Of a stretch of 64,000 nt of DNA, positions 8,761 through 17,689 are shown piece after piece. Source of the stretch: Candidatus Rokuibacteriota bacterium (GTDB lineage Bacteria; Methylomirabilota; Methylomirabilia; Rokubacteriales; CSP1-6); NCBI GenBank assembly GCA_016866775.1, contig VGLJ01000009.1, positions 26,367 through 90,366 of the forward strand, read 5' to 3'. The notes under the pieces were generated by a model, which had not been told where the DNA came from, ran no database searches, and was given only the letters and a program-made list of their open reading frames with translations. A program made the translations under genes and the position numbers. Positions within the stretch are counted from its first letter, which is position 1; each line of letters starts with the position of its first letter.

Positions 8761-9954
8761 CTAGATGACGCCGTCGCGCTTCAGGGCGGCGAGCTCCTCG
8801 GACGTGCAGCCGAGCTCCTTGCCGTAGATCTCCTCGTTGTTCGCGCCGAGCAGCGGCGCCGGCGTCACGGTCGTCGGCGACGCCGACAGGCGCACCGGGT
8901 TCCCGGGGAACATGACGCGTCCGCGCGTCGGATGATCGAGCGGCACCATCATCTGACGTTCGGCGAGCGACGCGTCGGCCAGGAGCTCGGCGGTGTCGAG
9001 GACCGCGCCGCACGGGACGCCGACGGCGCCGAGGATCTCCGTCGCCTCGTGCTTCGTCCGCTTCTCGGTCCATGCCTCGACCATCGCGTCGATCTCGTCC
9101 TGATGCTGCGCGCGGCCGCGCGGGGTCTTGAAGCGCGGATCGTCGGCGAGCTCGGGACGTCCGAGCACGCCGACGAGCGCCTTCCACATCTCGATCGAGG
9201 CGCAGTGGATGTACACGTAGTCGTTCGGCCCGAACGGCCGGCAGCGGAACAGGTTGGACGGCGCCGTCACCTGCGATTTGGTGCCGAGGCGCGGCGTCGC
9301 TTTCCCCGTCACGTAGGGGTCGCGGAAGCGGATGCGAATGAGGTTCACGACCGCGTCTTGCTGCGCGACCTCCACGCGCTGCCCCTCGCCCGTCGCCTGC
9401 CGCTGCACGATCGCGGCGAGGATGCCGATGGCGCAATGCATGCCGGTGTTCGTGTCGCCGATGCCGGCGTTGATGCGCACCGGAACCTCGGGGGAGCCCG
9501 TGAGGCTGATCGCGCCGCCCATCGCCTGCGCGACGGGCTCGAAGCTCTTGAACTGGGCGTACGGCCCGGTGCTGCCGAACCCCTTGATGGACGCCGCGAC
9601 GACGCGCGGGTTGATCTGACGGAGGCGCTCGTAGCCGAGTCCGAGACGGTCCATCGCCCCGGGCCCGAGGTTCTCGACGACGACGTCGGCGCCTGCCACC
9701 ATCTTCTCGAACATCACGCGTCCGCGCTCCGACTTCAGATTCAGCGTGACGCTCTTCTTGTTCGCGTTGAGCAGCACGAAGTACCACGAGTCGAGGTCGG
9801 GCTGGTCCGACATCGTCGTCCGGGTGACCTCTCCACCGGGCGGCTCGACCTTCACGACGTCCGCGCCCAGCCAGGCGAGCATCTCGGTGCACGTCGGCCC
9901 CGCTTCGTACTGGGTGAGATCGAGCACGCGGATGCCGTCGAGGGCCTTGCCCAT
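8761..9954 (-). CDS. CaiB/BaiF CoA-transferase
   Basis: A class III CoA-transferase of 397 residues, the normal family length. The N-terminal GIRVLDLTQYEAGP, the NANKKSVTLNL block and the C-terminal LLGANNEEIYGKELG are typical. The catalytic Asp is at about residue 167 (AGIGDTNTGM). It would transfer CoA between organic acids in the cytoplasm; the acids cannot be told from sequence. The start at 9954 is fixed by a strong Shine-Dalgarno, AGGAGG, 6 bases upstream. It lies 8 bases after the truncated solute-binding protein gene and may be co-transcribed with it. Confidence 0.9.
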   Translation of the reverse strand: MGKALDGIRVLDLTQYEAGPTCTEMLAWLGADVVKVEPPGGEVTRTTMSDQPDLDSWYFVLLNANKKSVTLNLKSERGRVMFEKMVAGADVVVENLGPGAMDRLGLGYERLRQINPRVVAASIKGFGSTGPYAQFKSFEPVAQAMGGAISLTGSPEVPVRINAGIGDTNTGMHCAIGILAAIVQRQATGEGQRVEVAQQDAVVNLIRIRFRDPYVTGKATPRLGTKSQVTAPSNLFRCRPFGPNDYVYIHCASIEMWKALVGVLGRPELADDPRFKTPRGRAQHQDEIDAMVEAWTEKRTKHEATEILGAVGVPCGAVLDTAELLADASLAERQMMVPLDHPTRGRVMFPGNPVRLSASPTTVTPAPLLGANNEEIYGKELGCTSEELAALKRDGVI

Positions 9955-9962
9955 GTGTCCTC

Positions 9963-10640
9963 CTACCAGGGGGTCGATGACAGCCGGAAGAAGCGCGCCG
10001 CGTTCTCCCACATCAGCTTCTGCAGCGCGGACTCCCCGAGCACCTTGCGCCACTCGACATGCGTGTGGACCTTCAGGCCCATGCCCTGCGCGACCGCCCG
10101 CGTTTGGTCGGCCTCGAATGGCTTGCTCACGTTCGCCGGATTGAACAGGATGCCGATCCTGGACACCTTGGGCACGGCCTCCCGCAGCAGCGCGACCCGC
10201 TTCGGGCTCAGCTCCGTCGTCACGCAGGTGACGCCGGTGACGTTGCCGCCCGGCCGCGCGAGGCTCGCGACGAACCCGACGGCCAGCGCATCGCAGGCGA
10301 ACATGACGATGGGAATCGTCGCGGTGGTCTTCTTGGCCGATGAGATCGCCTCGTCGCCGAAGGCCATGATGACGTCCACGTTGAGATCGACGAGCTCCCG
10401 CGCGAGCGCGTTCATCCGGTCGTGCTTGCCCTCACCGAACCGGTACTCGATCACGACGTTCTGCCTGTCGGTATAGCCGAGCTCGCGGAGGCGCTGCACG
10501 AAGGCCTCCGGGCGCGCCGTCGCGCCGACCGACAAGAACCCGATGCGAGGGATCTTCTGCGCCGGCTGTGCCCCGGCAGCGAGCGGTGCGGCGAGGAGGC
10601 CGAACGCGAGGGCGGCTGTGAGCCCGGCACGTCTGAGCAT
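9963..10640 (-). CDS. Truncated ABC substrate-binding protein (DUF/ABC_sub_bind) with foreign C-terminal tail
   Basis: The protein has 225 residues with a signal peptide ending near AAGAQP. Residues about 30-195 match the ABC_sub_bind family: IPRIGFLSVG, QRLRELGYTDRQNVVIEYR and LARPGGNVTGVT. The family normally runs to about 320-330 residues. After residue 203 or so the sequence switches to LGESALQKLMWENAARFFRL, which is not from this family. It resembles the C-terminal helix of amidohydrolase-2 proteins (compare ...KILWDNAARLYG). The gene therefore looks like the 5' two thirds of a binding-protein gene joined to the last 25 codons or so of an amidohydrolase gene. The second ligand lobe is incomplete, so it is probably non-functional. 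It is divergent from the SMP-30 pseudogene. Confidence 0.75.
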   Translation of the reverse strand: MLRRAGLTAALAFGLLAAPLAAGAQPAQKIPRIGFLSVGATARPEAFVQRLRELGYTDRQNVVIEYRFGEGKHDRMNALARELVDLNVDVIMAFGDEAISSAKKTTATIPIVMFACDALAVGFVASLARPGGNVTGVTCVTTELSPKRVALLREAVPKVSRIGILFNPANVSKPFEADQTRAVAQGMGLKVHTHVEWRKVLGESALQKLMWENAARFFRLSSTPW

Positions 10641-10735
10641 GGCGAGGATCTTCGGTCAGCCGTCCATCCCGCGCAACCCGAGCCTGCCCTGGGATACCAT
10701 GCGCGACACATCGTCCTCACGGAGGCGTCTCACCG

Positions 10736-11446
10736 ATGGCCACGAAGATCGAGCCGCTCGCGCCGGAGATGGAGAAGATCATCGACGTCTCGCAGACGAT
10801 TCAGCACCTGGCAGACGTGCCCGGCCAGGGCGTGACGGTGTTCAAGGGCCCGACGAACCGCGCCAACGGCCTGACGCGCGATCTCCAGGGTCGGCTGCTC
10901 GCGTGCGAGCACGACAGCCGGAGAGTCACCCGGCAAGAGCTCGACGGCCGCCTCACCGTGATCGCGAACAGCTTCCAGGGCCGCCGCTCAACCGCCCCAA
11001 CGACGTGGTGGTGAAGTCCGACGGCTGCATCTACTTCACCGATCCGTGGACGAGTCCCCGGGCGCCCGAGCAGTGGGATCTGAACATCGTCGGCGTGTAT
11101 CGCATCACGCCCGATCTCGGCACGATGAGCCTGCTCGTCTCCGACTTCGTGCTCCCGAACGGGCTCGCCTTCTCGCCGGACGAGACGGTGCTCTACATCA
11201 ACGACACGCGCCGCAAGCACATCCGCGCCTTCGATCTCCTTCCGAACGGCACGCTGGCGAAGCAGACCGACCGGATCTTCGCCGACCTGCAGGGCGACGA
11301 GCCGGGCGTGCGGCGGCGACGACTGGACGACGCTCTATTTCACGAGCCGCAACCACCTGGGTGCCCTCAACGTCAAGATTCCGGGCGTTCCCGTGCCGCT
11401 CGGATCATCGCAGACAGGCGGTCCGGCGAGAGCGGCGGCGCGGTAA
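10736..11446 (+). pseudogene. Degraded SMP-30/gluconolactonase gene
   Basis: This is a broken sister of the intact gene at 11471-12385. The 5' part (92 codons from ATG 10736, with a GGAGG upstream) lacks the FTEGPVW segment seen in the intact copy. A one-base loss near 10985 then breaks the frame: the intact copy reads FQGKRLNSPND, and here the next frame resumes with LNRPNDVVVKSDG. That second frame runs to GDEPGV near 11310. The third piece, CGGDDWTTLYFTSRNHLG, is in another frame and is the normal SMP-30 C-terminus, so about 40 codons are missing at that junction. The stop TAA is at 11444-11446. SMP-30 proteins are calcium-dependent lactonase propellers. This copy cannot make one. Confidence 0.85.
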
Positions 11447-11455
11447 TCGGAACCT
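11398..11455 (-). pseudogene. Relic of a molybdenum-hydroxylase large-subunit 3' end
   Basis: Read on the minus strand this stretch encodes ITAPPLSPDRLSAMIRA. That nearly repeats the C-terminus of the intact large subunit at 15372-17684 (ITALPLSPDRLSALIRA). The DNA of the two stretches (11398-11455 and 15390-15445) agrees at most positions. It overlaps the end of the SMP-30 pseudogene in antisense. It is too short to be a gene, and I read it as debris left by a duplication or recombination involving such a gene. Confidence 0.7.
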
Positions 11456-11470
11456 GACCCGGAGGACTCG

Positions 11471-12385
11471 ATGGCCCAGCTCGACGTTCGTGACAAGCAT
11501 GTGCACGATCTCATCGCCCCTGACGCCGCCGTCGACCGCATCGCCGGCGGCCTGACATTCACCGAAGGACCGGTGTGGCGTCGCGGCGCGCTGCTCTTCA
11601 GCGACATCCCGAACCAGCGCATCGCGCGCTGGCGCCGGCTGCCCGAGGGACCCGAGCTGACCACGTTCGCGACGGGCATGTCGAACGGCCTGACGCTGGA
11701 CCTGCAGGGGCGCGTGCTGGCGGCGGAGCACAACGGCCGCCGCGTGACTCGCGTCGCCGACGACGGGACGCGCACGGTGCTCGCCGAGCACTTCCAGGGC
11801 AAGCGGCTCAACAGCCCCAACGACATCGTGGTGAAGTCCGACGGCGCGATCTACTTCACCGACCCTCCGTATGGAGTACAGCCGAGCAGGCCGGGCACGG
11901 TACGACCCGAGGGTTGGTGGAAACACCCGATCCCGGGGAAGGAGCAGTCGATTCAGGGCGTGTACCGGATCTCGCCGGACGGCCGGCTCGACCTCGTCGC
12001 GGACGATTTCGCCCTACCGAACGGTCTCGCGTTCTCGCCCGACGAGTCGGTGCTCTACATCGACGACTCGGCTCACAAGCACATCCGCGCCTTCGACGTC
12101 CGTCCGGACGGCACGCTGACCGGCAGTCGCGTCCTGCTCGACATGGCGTCGAACGATCCCGGCGTGCCCGACGGCTTGAAGATCGACGTGCAGGGTAACG
12201 TCTTCTGCACGGGCCCGGGGGGAGTGTGGGTGTGCCGTCCCGACGGCGCATTCCTCGGGCGCCTCGTGTTGCCCGAGCTGCCGGCGAATCTCGGGTGGGC
12301 GGAGGACGGCAGCGTCCTTCACGTCACGGCGCGCACGAGTGTGTATCGAGTGGAGACGCGGACACGGGGGACACTGTTGGGGTGA
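11471..12385 (+). CDS. SMP-30/gluconolactonase/LRE family protein
   Basis: The protein has 304 residues and is intact. The family is a six-bladed beta-propeller with a divalent metal that opens lactones, such as gluconolactone, in the cytoplasm. Motifs in order: GGLTFTEGPVWRRGALLFSD (metal Glu), NGLTLDLQGRVLAAEHNGRR, LNSPNDIVVKSDGAIYFTDP (metal Asn and Asp), LPNGLAFSPDESVLYIDDS and a late PDGLKIDVQGNVF. The start is supported by CCGGAGG 7-8 bases upstream. No signal peptide is visible. The stop lies 6 bases from the convergent peptidase gene. The degraded copy directly upstream suggests a tandem duplication in which one copy decayed. Confidence 0.9.
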   Translation: MAQLDVRDKHVHDLIAPDAAVDRIAGGLTFTEGPVWRRGALLFSDIPNQRIARWRRLPEGPELTTFATGMSNGLTLDLQGRVLAAEHNGRRVTRVADDGTRTVLAEHFQGKRLNSPNDIVVKSDGAIYFTDPPYGVQPSRPGTVRPEGWWKHPIPGKEQSIQGVYRISPDGRLDLVADDFALPNGLAFSPDESVLYIDDSAHKHIRAFDVRPDGTLTGSRVLLDMASNDPGVPDGLKIDVQGNVFCTGPGGVWVCRPDGAFLGRLVLPELPANLGWAEDGSVLHVTARTSVYRVETRTRGTLLG

Positions 12386-12391
12386 GCTCGG

Positions 12392-13399
12392 TCACTTCCA
12401 CACGCGCCCGAACACGCGCAGCAGATTCTCGCCGAGCACCTTGCGCACGTCGGCCGCCGAGAACCCGGCGCGGCGGAGCGCGGCCGTGAGCGCCGGGAGC
12501 TTCGACGGCACCTCGATCCCCTTCGGATACTTGTACGGGGGCGGCGGGTAGTTCTTCGGGCTCCAGCGGCCCTCGCGCACGAGCCGCGCGTACATCGCTC
12601 TCCCTTCCGCCGCCTTGATGAATGGCCACTGGCCCTGGTAGTAGTCGATGCCGACGGAGACGTGGTCGACACCGACCTTGCCCGCGATGTAGTCCGCGTG
12701 CCGCACCAGCTCGTCGACGGTCGGCCACCGCCGCCGGCTGACGAATGCGGGAAAGCCGACGAGCCCGATGACGCCGCCGCTGGCCGCGACCGCCTTGATC
12801 TGATCGTCGCGGATGTTCCGGCCGGAGTCGTGCACGGCGTACGCGTTCGCGTGCGAGAAGATGCACGGAGCGCTCGACACCTCCATCGCCTCCATCGTCG
12901 TGCGATGACCGGTGTGCGAGAGATCCACCACCATGCCGACCCGGTTCATCTCGCGCACGACGCGGCGCCCGAAGTCGGACAGGCCGGAGTTCGCCGGCTC
13001 CTCGCACCCGTCACCGACCCAGTTCCGCGTGTTGTACGTGAGCTGGGCGACGCGGACGCCGAGCCGGTAGTAGAGCGCGACGAGCTCGGGGTTGCGCTCG
13101 AAGGGCTGCGTGTTCTGGAAGTGGAAGATGATGCCGAGCTTCCTCTGCCGCTTCGCACGGCGGACGTCCGCCACGGTGGTCACGTGGAGCAGCGTGTCCG
13201 GCAACCGCGACAGGCGTGCGTGCCACGTCGCGAGCTTCGTCATCGTCGACGGGAGATCGTCGTCGGCCGCGACCGTCGGCCCGATGGCGGTGACGCCGCC
13301 GCGGATCCACTCGTCGAGGTAGCGCTCCGTGCCGGCGAGCGGGCAGACGAGGTCGATGACGATCGACTGCTCGTGTAGCGTGCGTACGGACGGGCTCAC
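12392..13399 (-). CDS. Peptidase M19 (renal dipeptidase) family protein, divergent metal site
   Basis: The protein has 335 residues of the M19 TIM-barrel family. Clear family blocks are LGVRVAQLTYNTRNW, the DLSHTGHRT segment, SHANAYAVHDSGRNI, GGVIGLVGFPAF and a C-terminal GENLLRVFGRVW. The two later His ligands are present. The N-terminal HxD pair (usually DGHxD) is missing (IDLVCPLAG), and the bridging Glu position reads FHFQNT. It may belong to an M19 subgroup with altered metal binding. The start is GTG 13399, which overlaps the stop of the upstream fusion gene by four bases (GTGA). An upstream in-frame extension exists but is not family-like. Peptide substrates would fit the cell-wall-recycling flavour of its neighbour. 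Confidence 0.82.
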   Translation of the reverse strand: MSPSVRTLHEQSIVIDLVCPLAGTERYLDEWIRGGVTAIGPTVAADDDLPSTMTKLATWHARLSRLPDTLLHVTTVADVRRAKRQRKLGIIFHFQNTQPFERNPELVALYYRLGVRVAQLTYNTRNWVGDGCEEPANSGLSDFGRRVVREMNRVGMVVDLSHTGHRTTMEAMEVSSAPCIFSHANAYAVHDSGRNIRDDQIKAVAASGGVIGLVGFPAFVSRRRWPTVDELVRHADYIAGKVGVDHVSVGIDYYQGQWPFIKAAEGRAMYARLVREGRWSPKNYPPPPYKYPKGIEVPSKLPALTAALRRAGFSAADVRKVLGENLLRVFGRVWK

Positions 13400-15339
13400 A
13401 GCCGAGCGATCAGCCGCGCCAGCACCGGATACTCTTGCCGGACCTCGACCACTTCGGCCTTGAGGAGCCGGAGCGCTTCGGGCACGTGCTTCAAGAAGTA
13501 CGTCTTGCCCTTCATGGCGGACAGGAATCCGTAGGCGCCCAGCGCCTGCATGTGACGCTGGAGACGGCACGGGATGAGGCTCCGCGTGAAGCTCTGTGCG
13601 TCGAACGCCGCGTGGCTCGCCATCTCGCTCACGTAATAGCCGAGCAGCCGCTCACGCACACCGTCGTCGAGACGATAGTAGGGATCCCAGAGCACCGAGG
13701 CCACGTCGTAGGCGGGCGGCGCCATGCGCGCGCCCTGGTAGTCGATGAAGCGCGGGACGCCGGCGTGGATCATGATGTTCTGGCACTGGAAGTCCCGGTG
13801 AATGATGGTCTTCGCCACGCCACCGACGCGGGTGGCGAGCGAGTGGAGCTCCTCATCGAGCGCGGGCCGGTTCTCGACCTCGCGCTTGCGGAGCCCCATG
13901 ACGAAGCGGTCCAGGAAATACGTGGTCTCCCACCGGAAATAGTCGTAGTCGAAGACGCGCGTCTTGAGCGGCAGGCACGTGTCGACGTGCTGCGTCGCCG
14001 TCGCATGGAGCGTGACGAGGCTTCGCAGGACGCTCCGATAGAGCTGCTCGATGCCCCGGCTGTCATGGGGAAGCTTGAGATACGCGTACAGCGGGGTATC
14101 GCCGAGGTCTTCGAAGAGCGCGCGCTTGCTGTCGGGGTCGGCCGCGAGGAGCGCGGGCACCGGCACCGCGTGACGGGCGAAGAACTCGGTGTACACGAGA
14201 TGCCGCTCGAAGTCCGGATCCTCCGGGCGGCATTCCATCATCACCGCCGTGCGGCCGTCGTGCCGGACGCGAAAGTACCGCCGCTCCGATCCCCCGAGGC
14301 CGATGAGGATGGCGTCGCACCATCCGGCGTTCCTTGCGCCACTTCCCCAATGGGCTCGCAGCAGCGGATCGCTCAGGGCCACCTGCTTTTTCTCGACGGC
14401 GGCGAGCGCAGGCTGCACGTCGGACTCCGCGAGGGCGACCACGTAGTCCGGCCCGATGATCGCGTTCTCGTGACTGCCCGAGACGTCGGCGCCCGGCATG
14501 ACGATGCAGTTCGTGAGGCGTGATCCGTCGCGCACCGTGCTGCCCGATTCCACGACGACGTATCCGTCGATCTCGATGCGACCGCAGCGGGCAGCGGAAG
14601 AGAGATAGACCGTCTCGCCGTCATCGCGGAGCGCATCGAGCACGCCGCGCGTGTACGTCGCGGGATCCCCCACGTCGTTCCAGTAGCAGCCGGTGACGTC
14701 GAATGCACGGATCTTGTGTCCGGCCTTCGAGGCCGCGATCCAGGCGACCGTGGCATGGGAAACGCCCGCGGGCAGGAACGTCAGGATCTCCGGCGAATAG
14801 ACCGCGATGCCGGTATAGGCGACCTTGTCGGCGACCGTCGACGGGTCCGGCTTCGACGCGCCCGGATTCTCCACGTCGAGGACCTGGCCGTGCTCGTCGA
14901 CGACCACGTTGCTCAGGTGCGGCAGCCGGTGGCAGACGAGGGTCGCGGTGTTGCCCGAAGACAGATGGGCCTCGATCAGACGGGAGAAATCGATGTCGAG
15001 CAGGATGTCCGGGTTGTGGACGATGAAGGGGCCCCGCGACAGCCAGGCCTCGGCGTTCTTCAGCGCGCCGCCGGTGCCGAGGATCGGATCTTCGGGGAAG
15101 AAGACGATGCGGTCGCGCCAGGGCGACGCCGCGGCCCAGGCGCGCAGCAGCTCCGCCTTCCAGTGGAGGTTGATACCGATCTCGCCGCCGCAGGCCGCGG
15201 CGAGCTTCTCCAGCGTGCGCTCGATGATCGGCTTGCCCAGGATCGGCACCAGCGGCTTGGGCAGGTGCTTCGTGACGGGTCTCAGCCGCTCGCCCAGGCC
15301 TGCGGCCGGCAGAAAGACGGCGACCGCGTGTTTCGGCAT
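13396..15339 (-). CDS. Nucleotidyltransferase-kinase fusion (MurU/AmgK-like)
   Basis: The protein has 647 residues in three parts. Residues 8-235 are a sugar-phosphate nucleotidyltransferase (LPAAGLGERLRPVTKHLPKP, later GTGGAL and NPDILLDIDF). Residues about 245-305 look like a short left-handed beta helix. Residues about 320-640 are an aminoglycoside-phosphotransferase-type kinase, with the catalytic HRDFQCQN at about 514-521 and the metal-binding IDYQ at about 532. In Pseudomonas the MurU and AmgK enzymes do these two jobs separately, converting N-acetylmuramate to UDP-MurNAc. A fusion would channel the sugar phosphate. That substrate is inferred. A TTG two codons upstream is possible, but ATG 15339 is preferred. 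The gene follows the molybdenum hydroxylase genes and is coupled to the M19 peptidase gene. Confidence 0.82.
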   Translation of the reverse strand: MPKHAVAVFLPAAGLGERLRPVTKHLPKPLVPILGKPIIERTLEKLAAACGGEIGINLHWKAELLRAWAAASPWRDRIVFFPEDPILGTGGALKNAEAWLSRGPFIVHNPDILLDIDFSRLIEAHLSSGNTATLVCHRLPHLSNVVVDEHGQVLDVENPGASKPDPSTVADKVAYTGIAVYSPEILTFLPAGVSHATVAWIAASKAGHKIRAFDVTGCYWNDVGDPATYTRGVLDALRDDGETVYLSSAARCGRIEIDGYVVVESGSTVRDGSRLTNCIVMPGADVSGSHENAIIGPDYVVALAESDVQPALAAVEKKQVALSDPLLRAHWGSGARNAGWCDAILIGLGGSERRYFRVRHDGRTAVMMECRPEDPDFERHLVYTEFFARHAVPVPALLAADPDSKRALFEDLGDTPLYAYLKLPHDSRGIEQLYRSVLRSLVTLHATATQHVDTCLPLKTRVFDYDYFRWETTYFLDRFVMGLRKREVENRPALDEELHSLATRVGGVAKTIIHRDFQCQNIMIHAGVPRFIDYQGARMAPPAYDVASVLWDPYYRLDDGVRERLLGYYVSEMASHAAFDAQSFTRSLIPCRLQRHMQALGAYGFLSAMKGKTYFLKHVPEALRLLKAEVVEVRQEYPVLARLIARL

Positions 15340-15371
15340 CGTCAAGAGCTTATCGCTCGCGGACGGTCAAG

Positions 15372-17684
15372 CTATCGAGAATCGCCTGCCGCTCGGATCA
15401 GCGCCGACAGGCGGTCGGGTGAGAGCGGCAGCGCGGTGATCGAGACGCCGAGCGGCGCCAGCGCGTCGGCGACGGCATTCGCGACCGCGGCGCCGCACCC
15501 GGAGCTGCCGCCCTCGCCCGCGCCCTTGACGCCGAGCGGGTTGAGCGGCGTCGGCGTCTCCTCGAGGATCCGGACCTCCGTCGACTCCGGCATCTCCATC
15601 ACCGTGGGCACCAGATACTCCATGAACGTGGTGGTGAGCAGCTGGCCCTGCTCGTCATACACGAGCTCCTCCAGCAGCGCGCCGCCGATGCCCTGCGCGA
15701 GCGCGCCCACGAGCTGGCCTTCGACGATCATCGGATTGATCGCCTTACCGATGTCGTAGGCGATCGCGTACTTGAGGATCTTCACGGTCCCCGTCGCGAC
15801 GTCGACCTCGACGACCGCGGCGTGGCATCCGTACGGATACGTCATCATCGGCGCTTCGAAGAAGTGCGCGGCGTAGAGCCCCGGCTCCATGTCCGGAGGC
15901 CCGGGCACCGCCGCGCGCGCCAGCTCGCGGAACGTCACCCTGCGGTCCGGCACGCCGCGCACGTGCACCGCGCCGTCGTCGAGCACGAGATCGTCGGCGG
16001 CCGCCTCGAGCAGCGTGGACGCGACACGGAAGATCTTCGCGCGCACCTTGCGCGCGGCTTCGAGCGCGGCCGGCAGCGCGACCGAAGCGCCGCGGCTCGC
16101 GAAGCCGCCGACGCCGAACGGCACGCGCGCGCTGTCGCCGTGCACCACGGTGATCTTCTCCGGCGAGACGTTCAGCTCGTCGGCGCACACCTGCGCGAGC
16201 GTCGTCTCGATCCCCTGCCCCACCGACGCCACGCCGGAGTAGACGACGACGTGGCCCGTCGCATCGATCTCGACGCGCGCGTACTCCCACGGGCCGAGCC
16301 CGGCCTTCTCGACGAGAAAGCCGACGCCGATCCCGATGGAGCGGCCCTGGCGTCGCGCCTCCGCCTGCTCGCGCCGCGCGGACTCGTAGTCGAGCGCGGC
16401 GAGCGCCTTGTCGAGCGCCGACGCGTAGTCGCCGCAGTCGTACACCGTGCGCTGGGCCAGGGCGCCGCCGCCGACGTCGTACGGCATCTCGTCGGGCGTG
16501 ATGAAGTTGCGGCGCCTGAGCTCGAGCGGATCGACGCCGAGCTTCCGGGCGGCGATGTCCATCAGCCGCTCGCGCACGAACGTGCCCTCGTAGCGGCCGG
16601 GTCCGCGATACGTCCCCGTGGGCGTCTTGTTGGTGAGCACGCACCGCGCCTCGGCCGTGTAGTGAGGAATCCGGTACGGTCCCGGCAGCAACGCCGCGGT
16701 GAGCTCGGGCACGACGACGCCGTGCGTGCGGATGTATCCACCGAGGTCCACCATGAAATGGTCCACGAGCGCCACGATCCGGCCGTCGCGATCGAAGCCG
16801 ATCTCGACGTCGTGGTACTGCTGCCGCGAGTGGTTGGCCGCCATCAGGTGCTCGCGGCGGTCCTCGATCCACTGCACCGGCCGGCCGAGCCGCTTCGCGC
16901 TCCACGGCACCAGGAAGTCTTCCGGGTAGAACTCGCCGCGCACGCCGAAGCCGCCGCCGACCTCGAGCTCGGTGAACTGGATCAGGTGCTCGGGGTGGCC
17001 GAGGAGATCGGCGAGCACGCGACGATTGAAGTGCGGGATCTTCGCCACGCCCCACAGGCGGAGCATCCCGGTGCCCGCATCGAACGCCGCCGTCAACCCG
17101 CGTGTCTCCATCGGGATACCGGTGTGCCGCTGGACGGCGAGGCGCTCGCGCACGCGGACGTGCGCGGCGGCCATCGCGGCGGTCGCATCGCCCTTGCGCG
17201 TGTGGAGCGTGGTCGCCACGTTGCCGCCGACGGCGTCGTGGAGCACGGGCGTGCCAGCCTCCACCGAGCGCCGCGCGTCGGCGACGGCCGGCAGCGGCTC
17301 GTAGTCGACTTCCATCACGTCCAGCGCGTCCTCGGCGAGGTAGCGGCTCTCGGCGACGACGAACGCCACGGGCTCGCCGACGTAGCGAACCTTCTCGCTC
17401 GCGAGCGGCCGCTGCAGGCAGACGACGTTGCCGGCCTGGTGGCCGAGTCGCGTCGGGATGCGGCCGACGTCGCCGAGGTCGTCGAAGGTCACGACGGCGA
17501 CGACGCCGGGAAGCGCGAGCGCGGCCTTCGAGCGGATCTCGCCGAGGCGCGCGTGCGCGTGCGGCGATCGCAGCACCGCGCCGTGCAGCAGCCCGGGCAG
17601 CCGGAAGTCGGCGGCGTATTTTCCACGGCCGGTGAGCAGCCGCCGGTCTTCGAGGCGTCGCACGCTTCGTCCGATCGCCGGCAT
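15372..17684 (-). CDS. Molybdenum hydroxylase large subunit (CoxL/XDH type)
   Basis: A 770-residue molybdopterin-cytosine-dinucleotide-binding subunit of the xanthine dehydrogenase/CO dehydrogenase family. It has an N-terminal GRSVRRLEDRRLLTGRGKY, GGGFGVRGEFYPEDF, TGTYRGPGRYEGTF at the active-site loop, SVGQGIETTLAQV, and the catalytic Glu at about 724 in KGAGEGG. The loop is not the AYRCSFR of true CO dehydrogenase, so it is more likely a purine, aldehyde or heterocycle hydroxylase. ATG 17684 was chosen because family N-termini begin MxxIGRSVRRxED; the open frame continues upstream without similarity. It lies 5 bases after the 2Fe-2S subunit gene. Its 3' end is duplicated as a relic near 11398-11455. 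Confidence 0.92.
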   Translation of the reverse strand: MPAIGRSVRRLEDRRLLTGRGKYAADFRLPGLLHGAVLRSPHAHARLGEIRSKAALALPGVVAVVTFDDLGDVGRIPTRLGHQAGNVVCLQRPLASEKVRYVGEPVAFVVAESRYLAEDALDVMEVDYEPLPAVADARRSVEAGTPVLHDAVGGNVATTLHTRKGDATAAMAAAHVRVRERLAVQRHTGIPMETRGLTAAFDAGTGMLRLWGVAKIPHFNRRVLADLLGHPEHLIQFTELEVGGGFGVRGEFYPEDFLVPWSAKRLGRPVQWIEDRREHLMAANHSRQQYHDVEIGFDRDGRIVALVDHFMVDLGGYIRTHGVVVPELTAALLPGPYRIPHYTAEARCVLTNKTPTGTYRGPGRYEGTFVRERLMDIAARKLGVDPLELRRRNFITPDEMPYDVGGGALAQRTVYDCGDYASALDKALAALDYESARREQAEARRQGRSIGIGVGFLVEKAGLGPWEYARVEIDATGHVVVYSGVASVGQGIETTLAQVCADELNVSPEKITVVHGDSARVPFGVGGFASRGASVALPAALEAARKVRAKIFRVASTLLEAAADDLVLDDGAVHVRGVPDRRVTFRELARAAVPGPPDMEPGLYAAHFFEAPMMTYPYGCHAAVVEVDVATGTVKILKYAIAYDIGKAINPMIVEGQLVGALAQGIGGALLEELVYDEQGQLLTTTFMEYLVPTVMEMPESTEVRILEETPTPLNPLGVKGAGEGGSSGCGAAVANAVADALAPLGVSITALPLSPDRLSALIRAAGDSR

Positions 17685-17689
17685 GACCG

